Below are positions 48,551-56,475 of a stretch of 64,000 nt of DNA, in pieces (positions within the stretch are counted from its first letter, which is position 1; the number at the start of each line of letters is the position of its first letter). The stretch is from Sphingobium limneticum. GTDB taxonomy: Bacteria > Pseudomonadota > Alphaproteobacteria > Sphingomonadales > Sphingomonadaceae. The stretch covers positions 124,001 through 188,000 of the forward strand of contig NZ_VYPZ01000006.1 of the NCBI RefSeq assembly GCF_008710155.1, written 5' to 3'. The position numbers and the translations under genes were made by a program. The notes under the pieces are model-generated. The model worked only from the letters and a program-made list of their open reading frames with translations. It had not been told where the DNA came from and ran no database searches.

Positions 48551-49210
48551 TTACTGCACCGCCCGCGGCTTCTTCCGAAACCGCCAGCGCAGCAAGGGCC
48601 GCGTCATAGCCAGCCCCACGATAAAGCCGCCGATATGCGCGGCAATCGCGATCTTCCCCAATTCGTTCATACCGGCACCGCTGGCGATCCCGATCATCAA
48701 CTGCACCGCGATCCAGCCGGCCGCCAGCCACAAGAGCCGCACCAGATTGGCCGAAAAAGGCCCGAAAGCGCGCACCTGCTGCTGGCTGTACAGCAGCGCA
48801 TAGGGCGCGATGATCGCGGAAATGGCGCCGCTCGCGCCCACCATCGGATTGGTCGAGCCGGGATCGATCGCCCATTGCGCCAGACAGGCGCCATAGGCCC
48901 CGACGATGTAGAGGGCCAAAGTCCCGCCCCAGCCCAGCACATGCTCCACCTGCCGGCCGCAGAACAGCAGCATCAGCAGGTTGAAGCCGATATGCAGCCA
49001 ACCAGCATGGATGAAGGTGCAACTGAGCGGCGTCAGCCAGGCCGGCACGGCGGCCATGCCATCCAGCAACGCACCGTCACCTAGCCGCGCGGGAATGAAG
49101 CCGCCGATGATGGCGGCATTATCCACCTGCCCCGTTAGAAACAGCAGCAGGAACGCGGCGAAAGTGATCGCCGCGATCCCGTTGGTCAATCGTCCGGCCG
49201 GCAGTTTCAC
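48551..49210 (-). CDS. Rhomboid-family intramembrane serine protease
   Basis: 219 residues with six hydrophobic helices. Catalytic dyad: S127 in NPMVGASGAIS and H192 in AAHIGGFIVG; the loop/helix FIHAGWLHIGFNLLMLLFCG carries the HxxxN motif. GTG start at 49210, two bases after the greA stop, so greA and rhomboid are co-translated. Client proteins unknown. The C-terminus is basic (RWRFRKKPRAVQ), consistent with a cytoplasmic tail. Confidence 0.92.
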   Translation of the reverse strand: MKLPAGRLTNGIAAITFAAFLLLFLTGQVDNAAIIGGFIPARLGDGALLDGMAAVPAWLTPLSCTFIHAGWLHIGFNLLMLLFCGRQVEHVLGWGGTLALYIVGAYGACLAQWAIDPGSTNPMVGASGAISAIIAPYALLYSQQQVRAFGPFSANLVRLLWLAAGWIAVQLMIGIASGAGMNELGKIAIAAHIGGFIVGLAMTRPLLRWRFRKKPRAVQ

Positions 49211-49212
49211 GG

Positions 49213-49689
49213 TCAGATGAAATCGATCTTGTCGACCTGGTAGAATTTGTCGCCCGACGGGACGGACACTTCCACATCTTCGCCGACGGTACGGCCGATC
49301 AGCGCACGGCCCAGCGGGCTGTTATACGAAATCATGCCCTGCTTGGCGTCCGCTTCTGCCTGGCCGACAATCTGGTATTTCACCGGCTTGTCGTCTTCGT
49401 CCAGCAGCGTCACGGTCGCGCCGAAGATGATCTTGTCACCCGACAGCGTCGTGGGGTCGATCACCTGCGCACGCGACAGCTTGTCTTCCAGGTCGTTGAT
49501 GGTCGCTTCGACCTGACCCTGGCGCTCCTTGGCCGCGTGATATTCCGCGTTTTCCGACAAATCGCCATGCGCGCGCGCTTCTTCGATGGCGTCCACGATC
49601 AAGGGCCGTTCGGCCTTCAATTCGCGGAGCTGCGTGTTGAGCTTGTCATAGCCCATTTGCAGCATCGGCATCTTCTCGACGGTCGCCAT
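49213..49689 (-). CDS. greA: Transcription elongation factor GreA
   Basis: 158 residues, the standard size. N-terminal coiled-coil hairpin with acidic tip ([27 protein letters not shown] region) and C-terminal FKBP-like domain ([41 protein letters not shown]). Restarts backtracked RNA polymerase by transcript cleavage. Downstream of carB (82 bp), upstream of the rhomboid gene. Confidence 0.96.
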   Translation of the reverse strand: MATVEKMPMLQMGYDKLNTQLRELKAERPLIVDAIEEARAHGDLSENAEYHAAKERQGQVEATINDLEDKLSRAQVIDPTTLSGDKIIFGATVTLLDEDDKPVKYQIVGQAEADAKQGMISYNSPLGRALIGRTVGEDVEVSVPSGDKFYQVDKIDFI

Positions 49690-49771
49690 TCCCTAAAATC
49701 CTTCGTCAAAACTTCCCTGTGGCGGCCCCTTCTTCAGGAACCGCCCCGCAGCATCATTCCTGTGCAGGGGA

Positions 49772-52700
49772 TCAAGCGTGCGACAGGGGATAATAGGACT
49801 GGAGCGAGCGCACTTCAAGGGGATGGCCCCGCAAAGCCTCGATCGCGTCCGCCGCAGCGACGCTGGCGGCCGCCGTAGTGAAGCTCGCCACCTTCTGGCG
49901 CAGCGCGCTGGTACGGATCGCCTTGCTGTCCTTGAGCGACTGCCAGCCCTCGGTCGTGTTGAAGATCAACTGCACATCGCCATCGGTGATCTTGTCCACG
50001 ATATGCGGACGACCCTCGGCGACCTTGTTCACCTTCTCCACCGCGATACCATGGTCCGCCAGATAATCGGCCGTGCCACCGGTCGCGATCAGCTTGAAGC
50101 CCATCGCCACCAGCTTGGCAGCCGCCGGCAGGATGACCGGCTTGTCCGTGTCCTTGAGCGAAATGAACACCGTGCCGCTGGTCGGCAACACGGTACCCGC
50201 GCCGATCTGCGCCTTGGCGAAGGCGATCGCGAAATTGCTATCGATCCCCATGACTTCGCCGGTGCTCTTCATTTCCGGTGACAGGACCGGATCGACGCCG
50301 GGGAAGCGGTTGAACGGGAAGACCGCTTCCTTCACCGCCACATGGCTGATCGCATTGCGGTCGATCCTGGGCAGATCCTTGATCTTCTCGCCCGCCATCA
50401 CGCGGCTGGCGATCTTGGCAATCGGCGTGCCGATCGCCTTGGCGACGAAGGGCACCGTGCGGCTGGCGCGCGGATTGACTTCGATCAGATAGACGACGCC
50501 GTCCTTCACAGCGAACTGGATGTTCATCAGGCCGCGCACCGACAGGGCGTGGGCCAGCACTTCGGTCTGGCGCTCGATTTCCGCGATGATCTCGTCCGAC
50601 AGGCTGTAGGGCGGCAGCGAACAGGCGCTGTCGCCGGAATGGACGCCCGCTTCCTCGATATGCTGCAACACGCCGGCCACGACCACATCGTCGCCATCGC
50701 ACAGCGCATCGACATCGACCTCGATCGCGTCGCGCAGATATTGGTCGATCAGCACCGGCGAGTCGCCCGATACCTTGACCGCCGTGGTGATATATTCCTC
50801 CAGCTGCGCCTGACCGTCGACAATCTCCATCGCCCGGCCACCCAGCACATAGCTGGGCCGCATCAGGACGGGATAACCGATGCGATTGGCGACTGCGATC
50901 GCTTCCTCACGGCTGCGCGCGATGCCGTTGGCCGGCTGGCGCAGCTTCAGCTTGTCGATCAGCGCGGCGAAACGCTCGCGATCTTCGGCCAGGTCGATGG
51001 CATCGGGACTGGTGCCCAGGATCGGGATGCCCGCATCCTCCAGCGCCTGCGCCAGCTTGAGCGGCGTCTGCCCGCCAAACTGCACCAGCACGCCCGCCAG
51101 CGTCCCGTTCGACATTTCGACGGCGAGAATTTCCAGCACGTCTTCGGCCGTCAGCGGCTCGAAATAGAGGCGGTCGGACGTGTCATAGTCGGTCGACACG
51201 GTTTCCGGGTTGCAGTTCACCATGATCGTTTCATAGCCGACCTCGCTCAACGCGAAGCAGGCATGGACGCAGCAATAGTCGAACTCGATCCCCTGCCCGA
51301 TCCGGTTCGGCCCGCCGCCCAGGATTACGACCTTCTTGCGATCGGTCGGCGCGGCTTCATTCTCCGCCTCGCCGAACAGCGGCGCTTCATAGGTCGAATA
51401 CATGTAGGGCGTCTTCGCCTCGAACTCGGCGGCGCAGGTGTCGATGCGCTTGAAGACGGGGCGCACGCCCAGCTTGTGGCGCAGCTTGCGCACTTCATCC
51501 TCCGTCACGCCGCCGGTCATCGCCTTGACCGCTTCGTGGATCAGGCCCGACCCGCGTGCGATCCCGCGCTCCATGCCGCGCAGATTGGCCGACTTTAGCG
51601 CCAGATAGGCGAGCCGCTTGTCGGAAAAGCCCATGGATTTCAGGCGGCGCATGCCGTCCGCATCCTGCGGCAGGCCATTGGCCAGCACTTCGCCTTCCGC
51701 ATCGACGATTTCCTTGATCCGCTCCAGGAACCAGGGGTCGAACTTGGCGATATTGTGGATTTCCTGAACGGAAAGCCCCTCACGCAGCGCCTGCGCGGCG
51801 ACCAGCAGCCGGTCGGGCGTCGCCTGCGCCAGCGCGGCGACGATATCGTCCTTGGGCGCGCCGACCAGATGATCGACATTGTTGAAGCCGGAGAGGCCGG
51901 TTTCCAGACCGCGCAGCGCCTTCTGCATCGATTCATGGATGTTGCGGCCGATCGCCATGACTTCGCCGACGGACTTCATCGCCGTGCCCAGCAGCGGCTC
52001 GGCGCCCTTGAACTTTTCGAAGGCGAAGCGCGGGATCTTCGTCACGACATAGTCGATGGTCGGTTCGAACGACGCCGGGGTCGCGCCAGTGATGTCGTTG
52101 GTGATCTCGTCCAGCGTATAGCCCACGGCCAGCTTCGCCGCGACCTTGGCGATCGGGAAGCCGGTGGCCTTCGACGCCAGCGCGGACGAGCGCGATACAC
52201 GCGGGTTCATCTCGATCACGATCAGGCGGCCGTCCTTCGGATTGACCGAGAACTGCACGTTGGAACCGCCTGTTTCCACGCCGATTTCACGCAGCACCGC
52301 GATGCTCGCGTTGCGCATGATCTGATATTCCTTGTCGGTCAGCGTCAGCGCCGGCGCGACGGTGATGGAGTCGCCCGTATGGACGCCCATCGGATCGACA
52401 TTTTCGATCGAACAGATGATGATGCAATTGTCGTTGCGGTCCCGCACGACTTCCATCTCATATTCTTTCCAGCCGATCAGCGATTCCTCGATCAGCACCT
52501 CGGTCGTCGGCGACGCGTCCAGGCCACCGCGCACGATGTTGACAAACTCTTCGCGATTATAGGCGATGCCGCCGCCGGTGCCGCCCATGGTGAAGCTGGG
52601 GCGGATGATCGAGGGAAGGCCGGTAAATTCCAGCGCCTCCAGCGCCTCTTCCATCGTGTGGGCGATGCGCGAGCGGGCGCTTTCCAGACCGATCTTGTCC

Positions 52701-53107
52701 ATGGCGTCGCGGAACTTGATCCGGTCTTCGGCCTTGTCGATCGCCTCGGCGTCCGCGCCGATCATCTGCACGCCGTACTTGGCCAGCGTGCCGTCGTTGA
52801 ACAGCGCCAGCGCGGTGTTCAGCGCCGTCTGCCCGCCCATGGTCGGCAGCACCGCATCCGGCCGCTCCTTCTCGATGATCTTCGCCACGATTTCGGGCGT
52901 GATCGGCTCGACATAGGTCGCGTCGGCAAATTCCGGGTCGGTCATGATCGTGGCCGGGTTGGAATTGACCAGGATGATGCGATAGCCCTCTTCCTTCAGC
53001 GCCTTGACCGCCTGCGTGCCCGAATAATCGAACTCGCACGCCTGGCCGATGATGATCGGACCAGCGCCGATGATGAGGATGGAGGAGATGTCAGTGCGTT
53101 TGGGCAT
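49772..53107 (-). CDS. carB: Carbamoyl phosphate synthase large subunit
   Basis: Large subunit making carbamoyl phosphate for arginine and pyrimidines. About 1111 residues: two ATP-grasp halves ([40 protein letters not shown]) and a C-terminal MGS-type allosteric domain ([20 protein letters not shown]). All landmarks intact. The ATG at 53107 shares a base with the stop of the upstream AT-rich ORF (TGATG), so its translation now appears coupled to the inserted islet rather than to rraB. Normal GC resumes exactly here. Confidence 0.97.
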   Translation of the reverse strand: MPKRTDISSILIIGAGPIIIGQACEFDYSGTQAVKALKEEGYRIILVNSNPATIMTDPEFADATYVEPITPEIVAKIIEKERPDAVLPTMGGQTALNTALALFNDGTLAKYGVQMIGADAEAIDKAEDRIKFRDAMDKIGLESARSRIAHTMEEALEALEFTGLPSIIRPSFTMGGTGGGIAYNREEFVNIVRGGLDASPTTEVLIEESLIGWKEYEMEVVRDRNDNCIIICSIENVDPMGVHTGDSITVAPALTLTDKEYQIMRNASIAVLREIGVETGGSNVQFSVNPKDGRLIVIEMNPRVSRSSALASKATGFPIAKVAAKLAVGYTLDEITNDITGATPASFEPTIDYVVTKIPRFAFEKFKGAEPLLGTAMKSVGEVMAIGRNIHESMQKALRGLETGLSGFNNVDHLVGAPKDDIVAALAQATPDRLLVAAQALREGLSVQEIHNIAKFDPWFLERIKEIVDAEGEVLANGLPQDADGMRRLKSMGFSDKRLAYLALKSANLRGMERGIARGSGLIHEAVKAMTGGVTEDEVRKLRHKLGVRPVFKRIDTCAAEFEAKTPYMYSTYEAPLFGEAENEAAPTDRKKVVILGGGPNRIGQGIEFDYCCVHACFALSEVGYETIMVNCNPETVSTDYDTSDRLYFEPLTAEDVLEILAVEMSNGTLAGVLVQFGGQTPLKLAQALEDAGIPILGTSPDAIDLAEDRERFAALIDKLKLRQPANGIARSREEAIAVANRIGYPVLMRPSYVLGGRAMEIVDGQAQLEEYITTAVKVSGDSPVLIDQYLRDAIEVDVDALCDGDDVVVAGVLQHIEEAGVHSGDSACSLPPYSLSDEIIAEIERQTEVLAHALSVRGLMNIQFAVKDGVVYLIEVNPRASRTVPFVAKAIGTPIAKIASRVMAGEKIKDLPRIDRNAISHVAVKEAVFPFNRFPGVDPVLSPEMKSTGEVMGIDSNFAIAFAKAQIGAGTVLPTSGTVFISLKDTDKPVILPAAAKLVAMGFKLIATGGTADYLADHGIAVEKVNKVAEGRPHIVDKITDGDVQLIFNTTEGWQSLKDSKAIRTSALRQKVASFTTAAASVAAADAIEALRGHPLEVRSLQSYYPLSHA

Positions 53108-53427
53108 CACGATTCCGAACTTAAAAAAGATGAAAGCCAGTATTTATTTTTCTGCTCTTCAAACCACTCAAAAGATTGCTCAGGTAAAAACCCATAATTA
53201 TGATGCATTACCAACTTGGTTGCAAAAATAGGCAATTCATTCGCAAAGAAATCAGCGAATAGTTCGGCAACTTCCTCAGAATTAAGATTTGACGTAAGCA
53301 ATATTAATCCATCAAAAGGCATGTTCCAATCAATAATATACTTTCCATTTTTCAAGTATGCGATGAGCTGATCCCGATAAGGTTCAGCTAAATCGCTACT
53401 ATAGGAAACAGAATATATTTCAGTCAT
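53107..53427 (-). CDS. Islet ORF A: small soluble protein of unknown function, possible SinR/Cas2-like fold
   Basis: 106 residues, strikingly AT-rich compared with flanking genes. No family recognised. Pattern: strand ([10 protein letters not shown]), helix ([12 protein letters not shown]), then [20 protein letters not shown] and [12 protein letters not shown], giving a beta-alpha-beta-beta-alpha-beta order resembling the ferredoxin-like SinR/Cas2/VapD-type small proteins; this is a guess from pattern only. The C-terminus ([18 protein letters not shown]) is acidic and aromatic. AAGGTGA precedes the start; it overlaps ORF B by 8 bp and carB by one base. Left copy of an 11-bp direct repeat lies in its last codons. 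Confidence 0.7.
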   Translation of the reverse strand: MTEIYSVSYSSDLAEPYRDQLIAYLKNGKYIIDWNMPFDGLILLTSNLNSEEVAELFADFFANELPIFATKLVMHHNYGFLPEQSFEWFEEQKNKYWLSSFLSSES

Positions 53428-53776
53428 GATGACTCACCTTATCGCTCGTCACAACCAGCTTCGCATTGCGGGGCGGCAACTGAGATTCAGTCACACCAGA
53501 CACATTTGATATTCTAGATACCAGCTGATGTTGAATTCGGTAATCTTCTGTCTGCAATCGATCAGGATCAGATATAACGAAGTAGATGTAGGCCCAAATT
53601 GCGACTGCAAGTGGAATACAGCCTATGCATAATAATACCCAGCTTAGTTGAGATGGATATGTAAATGCGGCTCCCGCAGCGCATGTAGGAAATATGATGC
53701 TAGCCAACGCCCCGATTGGCGTGAGAATGTTCTTTCTAGGAAATTCCCGCGTGTGAGACCAAGGCGTTTGAATCAT
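53420..53776 (-). CDS. Islet ORF B: small two-helix membrane protein of unknown function
   Basis: About 118 residues from ATG 53776 (MIQTPWSHTREFPRKN). Two hydrophobic helices (PIGALASIIFPTCAAGAAF and LSWVLLCIGCIPLAVAIWAY) followed by FVISDPDRLQTEDYRIQHQL and a soluble C-terminal tail. The PWSHTREFPRKN and DPDRLQTEDY motifs look conserved in style, but I cannot name the family. AT-rich like ORF A, which it overlaps. The membrane/soluble pairing would suit an immunity, anti-phage or toxin-control role, but nothing shows this directly. Confidence 0.7.
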   Translation of the reverse strand: MIQTPWSHTREFPRKNILTPIGALASIIFPTCAAGAAFTYPSQLSWVLLCIGCIPLAVAIWAYIYFVISDPDRLQTEDYRIQHQLVSRISNVSGVTESQLPPRNAKLVVTSDKVSHHD

Positions 53777-53779
53777 CAA

Positions 53780-53851
53780 CTATTCTTTCTCGAATTCGTC
53801 ACCGAACTTAAAGCGCTTAGTTTTGGGGCTTGATAAATTTTGTTCGAATAC
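53780..53851 (-). pseudogene. 23-codon leftover reading frame, possible gene-tail remnant
   Basis: Directly after the rraB stop, in the same frame, 23 open codons run to TAG at 53780-53782, three bases before islet ORF B. The peptide is charged and gene-like (SPKTKRFKFGDEFEKE at its end) but has no start. It could be the tail of a gene that once preceded ORF B, brought in with the islet. The right copy of the 11-bp repeat lies within it. Confidence 0.4.
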
Positions 53852-54220
53852 TCAATGCACGCCCCCCGCCTGAGCCTCGCATCCCCAGCCGTCATATTCG
53901 ACGCCGCAGAGGATTTCGATCTGGAGGCATTTCTTGGTCAGCGCGCGGATCGACGCTTCATCGACCGGCTGCACGCATTCCAGGAACAGGAACAGGTCGC
54001 CTTCCTCATCCTCTTCCCGGTCCAGCTCGACGAAGCCGAACTGGCTGGCGAGGATGAGGACGCGCTCGAAATCCTTCTCGCTGCCCCGGAAGCTGACATC
54101 CACGGGCCGCGCGATGCGCGCCACGTCGCCATTGGCGGCCAGGTTGGCGAGGACGTCCTTGTCCGCCTCCCACTCGGCGGCAAGACGCGCTTCGTCGACG
54201 GGGGGCAGGTTCTGGCTCAT
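53852..54220 (-). CDS. RraB-like ribonuclease E regulator
   Basis: 122 residues, RraB family by pattern: an N-terminal helix (EWEADKDVLANLAANGD), VSFRGSEKDFERVLILASQFGFVELDREEDEEGD and LFLECVQPVDEASIRALTKK, ending YDGWGCEAQAGG. E. coli RraB binds RNase E and changes degradosome activity. Its ATG overlaps the carA stop by four bases (ATGA), so it is part of the carA transcript. This location is unusual and suggests linked expression, not necessarily linked function. Confidence 0.82.
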   Translation of the reverse strand: MSQNLPPVDEARLAAEWEADKDVLANLAANGDVARIARPVDVSFRGSEKDFERVLILASQFGFVELDREEDEEGDLFLFLECVQPVDEASIRALTKKCLQIEILCGVEYDGWGCEAQAGGVH

Positions 54221-55395
54221 GCCGCGACCGGCTTTTTCAGGCCGTCCACGAACCGCTTGAACAGATAGAAGCTGTCCTGCGGCCCCGGTGAGGCTTCGGG
54301 GTGGTACTGCACCGAAAAGGCGTTCTTGTCGGTCAGCTCGATACCGCAATTGCTGCCGTCGAACAGCGACACATGGGTCGATCGCGCATTGGCAGGCAGC
54401 GTGTCGACATCGACCGCAAAGCCATGGTTCATGCTGGTGATCTCGACCAGACCATCCGACAGGCGCTTGACCGGATGGTTGGCGCCGCGATGGCCCTGAT
54501 GCATCTTGATCGTCTTGGCGCCCACCGCCAGACCCAGCAGCTGATGGCCAAGGCAAATGCCGAAGATCGGCACATTGTCGGTCAGCAGCGCCGCGATCAC
54601 CGGCACGGCATAGGCGCCGGTCGCGGCCGGATCGCCCGGACCGTTGGACAAGAACACGCCGTCGGGGCTGAGCGCCGTCACCTCTTCATAGGATGCGGTG
54701 GCGGGCAGCACGGTCACGCGCGCGCCGGCTTGCACCAGATTGCGGAAGATATTGTTCTTCGCGCCATAATCGATCGCGACGACATGGGGGCGCTCATCGC
54801 CCGCTTCATTCAGGCCATAGCCAAAGCCCAGCTTCCACACGCCATCCTTCCACAAGCGGCTTTCCTTGCCCGTGACTTCGATGGCAAGGTCCATGCCCTC
54901 CAGCCCCGGCCAGGAAGCGGCCTTCGCGCTCAGCGCTTCGATATCGAAATTGCCATCGGGATCATGGGCGATCACGACATTGGGTGCACCCTTGATGCGA
55001 ATGAGGCGGGTCAGCGCGCGGGTATCCACGCCGGCCAGACCGATGCGACCCTGCTCTTTCATCCACTGGTCGAACGGTTCGACATTGCGGAAATTGCTTG
55101 GCGCGGTGACGTCCTGCCGCACGATGCAGCCCAGCGCATGAGGAAGCAAAGCCTCCACATCGTCCAGATTGGTGCCGACATTGCCGATATGGGGGAAGGT
55201 GAAATTGACGATCTGCCCGGCATAGGACGGATCGGTCATGATCTCCTGATAGCCGGTGATGGAGGTGTTGAAGCACAGCTCGCCCACCGCATCGCCCACC
55301 GCACCGAAGCCGCGGCCGAACACGGCGCTGCCATCGGCAAAAACCACGACCCCTGTCGCTCCTTTAGGCACAGTAAGGGTTTTGGCGTCTGCCAT
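54217..55395 (-). CDS. carA: Carbamoyl phosphate synthase small subunit
   Basis: Glutaminase subunit supplying ammonia to CarB. 392 residues. N-terminal CarA domain (GELCFNTSITGYQEIMTDPSYAGQIV) and a C-terminal class I amidotransferase domain with nucleophile Cys in GICLGHQLLGLA and SMNHGFAV plus the EASPGPQDSFYLF triad end. First gene of carA-rraB-[islet]-carB; ATG 55395 preceded by a GGACCGCAG stretch. Divergent from yqeY. Confidence 0.97.
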   Translation of the reverse strand: MADAKTLTVPKGATGVVVFADGSAVFGRGFGAVGDAVGELCFNTSITGYQEIMTDPSYAGQIVNFTFPHIGNVGTNLDDVEALLPHALGCIVRQDVTAPSNFRNVEPFDQWMKEQGRIGLAGVDTRALTRLIRIKGAPNVVIAHDPDGNFDIEALSAKAASWPGLEGMDLAIEVTGKESRLWKDGVWKLGFGYGLNEAGDERPHVVAIDYGAKNNIFRNLVQAGARVTVLPATASYEEVTALSPDGVFLSNGPGDPAATGAYAVPVIAALLTDNVPIFGICLGHQLLGLAVGAKTIKMHQGHRGANHPVKRLSDGLVEITSMNHGFAVDVDTLPANARSTHVSLFDGSNCGIELTDKNAFSVQYHPEASPGPQDSFYLFKRFVDGLKKPVAA

Positions 55396-55549
55396 GGTCT
55401 GCGGTCCTTTATGCTTTTGCGGGAACCCGTCTGGTGCGGGTTAAACGGCCGGTCACCTATGCCCGTGCGACGTTCAGGTCAACGTCTGTTAAAAATCTCT
55501 TTTGCCGCTATATCTTCTCCTTTCCCGAAAGAAACAGGATTCGTTCGCC

Positions 55550-56002
55550 ATGATTCGCGACACCATCAAGAGCGCCCAGATTGAATCGATGAAGGCGGGC
55601 GACAAGGAACGCCTGGCCGCCGTGCGCCTGATCCTGGCGAAGCTGAAGGATCGCGACATCGAATTGCGCACCGCGTCCAATGTGCCGGACGACGACGCCC
55701 TAGTGGTCGAAGTGCTCCAGAAGATGGTGAAGCAGCGCCGCGAATCGATCGACATGTTCAAGACCGGCGGCCGCGACGAACTGGCCGCCAAGGAACAGGC
55801 CGAACTGGACGTGATCGAAAGCTTCCTCCCCGCCCAGCTGAGCGAAGAGGAAACCAAGGCCGCGATCGAAGGCATCAAGGCCGAAGTCGGCGCGGAGAGC
55901 GTGAAGGACATGGGCAAGGTGATGGCCGTGCTGAAAGAACGCCACGGCAGCGTCATCGACATGAGCAAGGCAAGCGGCCTGGTGAAAGCGGCGCTTGTGT
56001 GA
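55550..56002 (+). CDS. yqeY: GatB/YqeY domain protein
   Basis: About 150 residues, a free-standing YqeY domain like the tail of GatB. MIRDTIKSAQIESMKAGDKERLAAVRLILA start, EVLQKMVKQRRESIDMF and DVIESFLPAQLSEEETKAAI blocks. Presumed tRNA-binding; role unproven in general. I chose ATG 55550 as in family members. In many bacteria yqeY precedes dnaG-rpoD; here a DUF559 gene lies between and overlaps both. Confidence 0.9.
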   Translation: MIRDTIKSAQIESMKAGDKERLAAVRLILAKLKDRDIELRTASNVPDDDALVVEVLQKMVKQRRESIDMFKTGGRDELAAKEQAELDVIESFLPAQLSEEETKAAIEGIKAEVGAESVKDMGKVMAVLKERHGSVIDMSKASGLVKAALV

Positions 56003-56475
56003 GTGAAGACGGGGGAGCGCCACCTGATCTCCCCCTCCCGCCTGCGGGAGGGGGCCGGGGGGTGGGCTCACCCTATCGACTTGCGCGCCCGACCGATGGC
56101 GCACGCAATCTGCGCAACAACGCCACGCAAGCTGAGCGACTGCTCTGGAGCCGATTGAAAGGCGCCCAACTCGAAGGCCTGAAATTCAGCCGCCAGATGC
56201 CTATAGCCGGCTTCATCTGTGATTTTGTGTGCCGCTCCCGCAAGCTGGTCGTCGAACTGGACGGCAGCCAGCATGCCGATGCAGCAGATTATGACGCCAT
56301 GCGGACCAGAAAGATCGAAGCGCAGGGCTACCGGCTGATCCGCTTCTGGAATAATGATCTCATTGAGAATCTAGAGGCCGTGTTGGAAACTATCGTCAGG
56401 GCAGCTTTGGGTGGCCCGGTTGAGCCCACCCCCCTGCCCCCCTCCCGCACGCGGGAGGGGGAAGAAGGCGCATGA
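55999..56475 (+). CDS. DUF559 endonuclease-like protein within an inverted-repeat element
   Basis: 158 residues from GTG 55999, overlapping the yqeY stop by four bases; the stop overlaps dnaG's ATG (ATGA). Core DUF559 motifs: ARNLRNNATQAERLLWSRLKG, the KFSRQMPIAGFICDFVCRSR strand-turn and LVVELDGSQH with Asp, then DYDAMRTRKIEAQGYRLIRFWNNDL, the Vsr/restriction-like nuclease fold with candidate active-site D/E residues. The first ~25 and last ~20 residues are encoded by the terminal palindromes (LPLPPAGGGRG and TPLPPSRTREG), a sign that the element carries its own ends into the frame. A later GTG near 56061 might be the true start. Confidence 0.82.
   Translation: MSEDGGAPPDLPLPPAGGGRGVGSPYRLARPTDGARNLRNNATQAERLLWSRLKGAQLEGLKFSRQMPIAGFICDFVCRSRKLVVELDGSQHADAADYDAMRTRKIEAQGYRLIRFWNNDLIENLEAVLETIVRAALGGPVEPTPLPPSRTREGEEGA
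56031..56461. mobile_element. DUF559-containing inverted-repeat element
   Basis: Left end: palindrome CCCCCTCCCGCCTGCGGGAG (56031-56054 in full) then GGTGGGCTCA. Right end: TGAGCCCACC then CCCTCCCGCACGCGGGAGGG (ends 56461). Left 56044-56070 and right 56421-56448 are inverted copies with a one-base length difference and two changes. The DUF559 coding core lies between. This is repeat plus nuclease gene, about 430 bp, placed without spare bases between yqeY and dnaG. The element status is inferred. Confidence 0.6.

Larger units (their letters stand above)
53107..53851. other. AT-rich genomic islet inserted between rraB and carB
   Basis: Base composition falls sharply from GC-rich to clearly AT-rich exactly between the rraB stop and the carB start. 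The tract holds two overlapping ORFs and a 23-codon leftover frame. CCGAACTTAAA occurs as a direct repeat at 53115-53125 and 53802-53812, near both ends. No transposase or integrase is present. Seen directly; acquisition by transfer is inferred. Confidence 0.8.
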
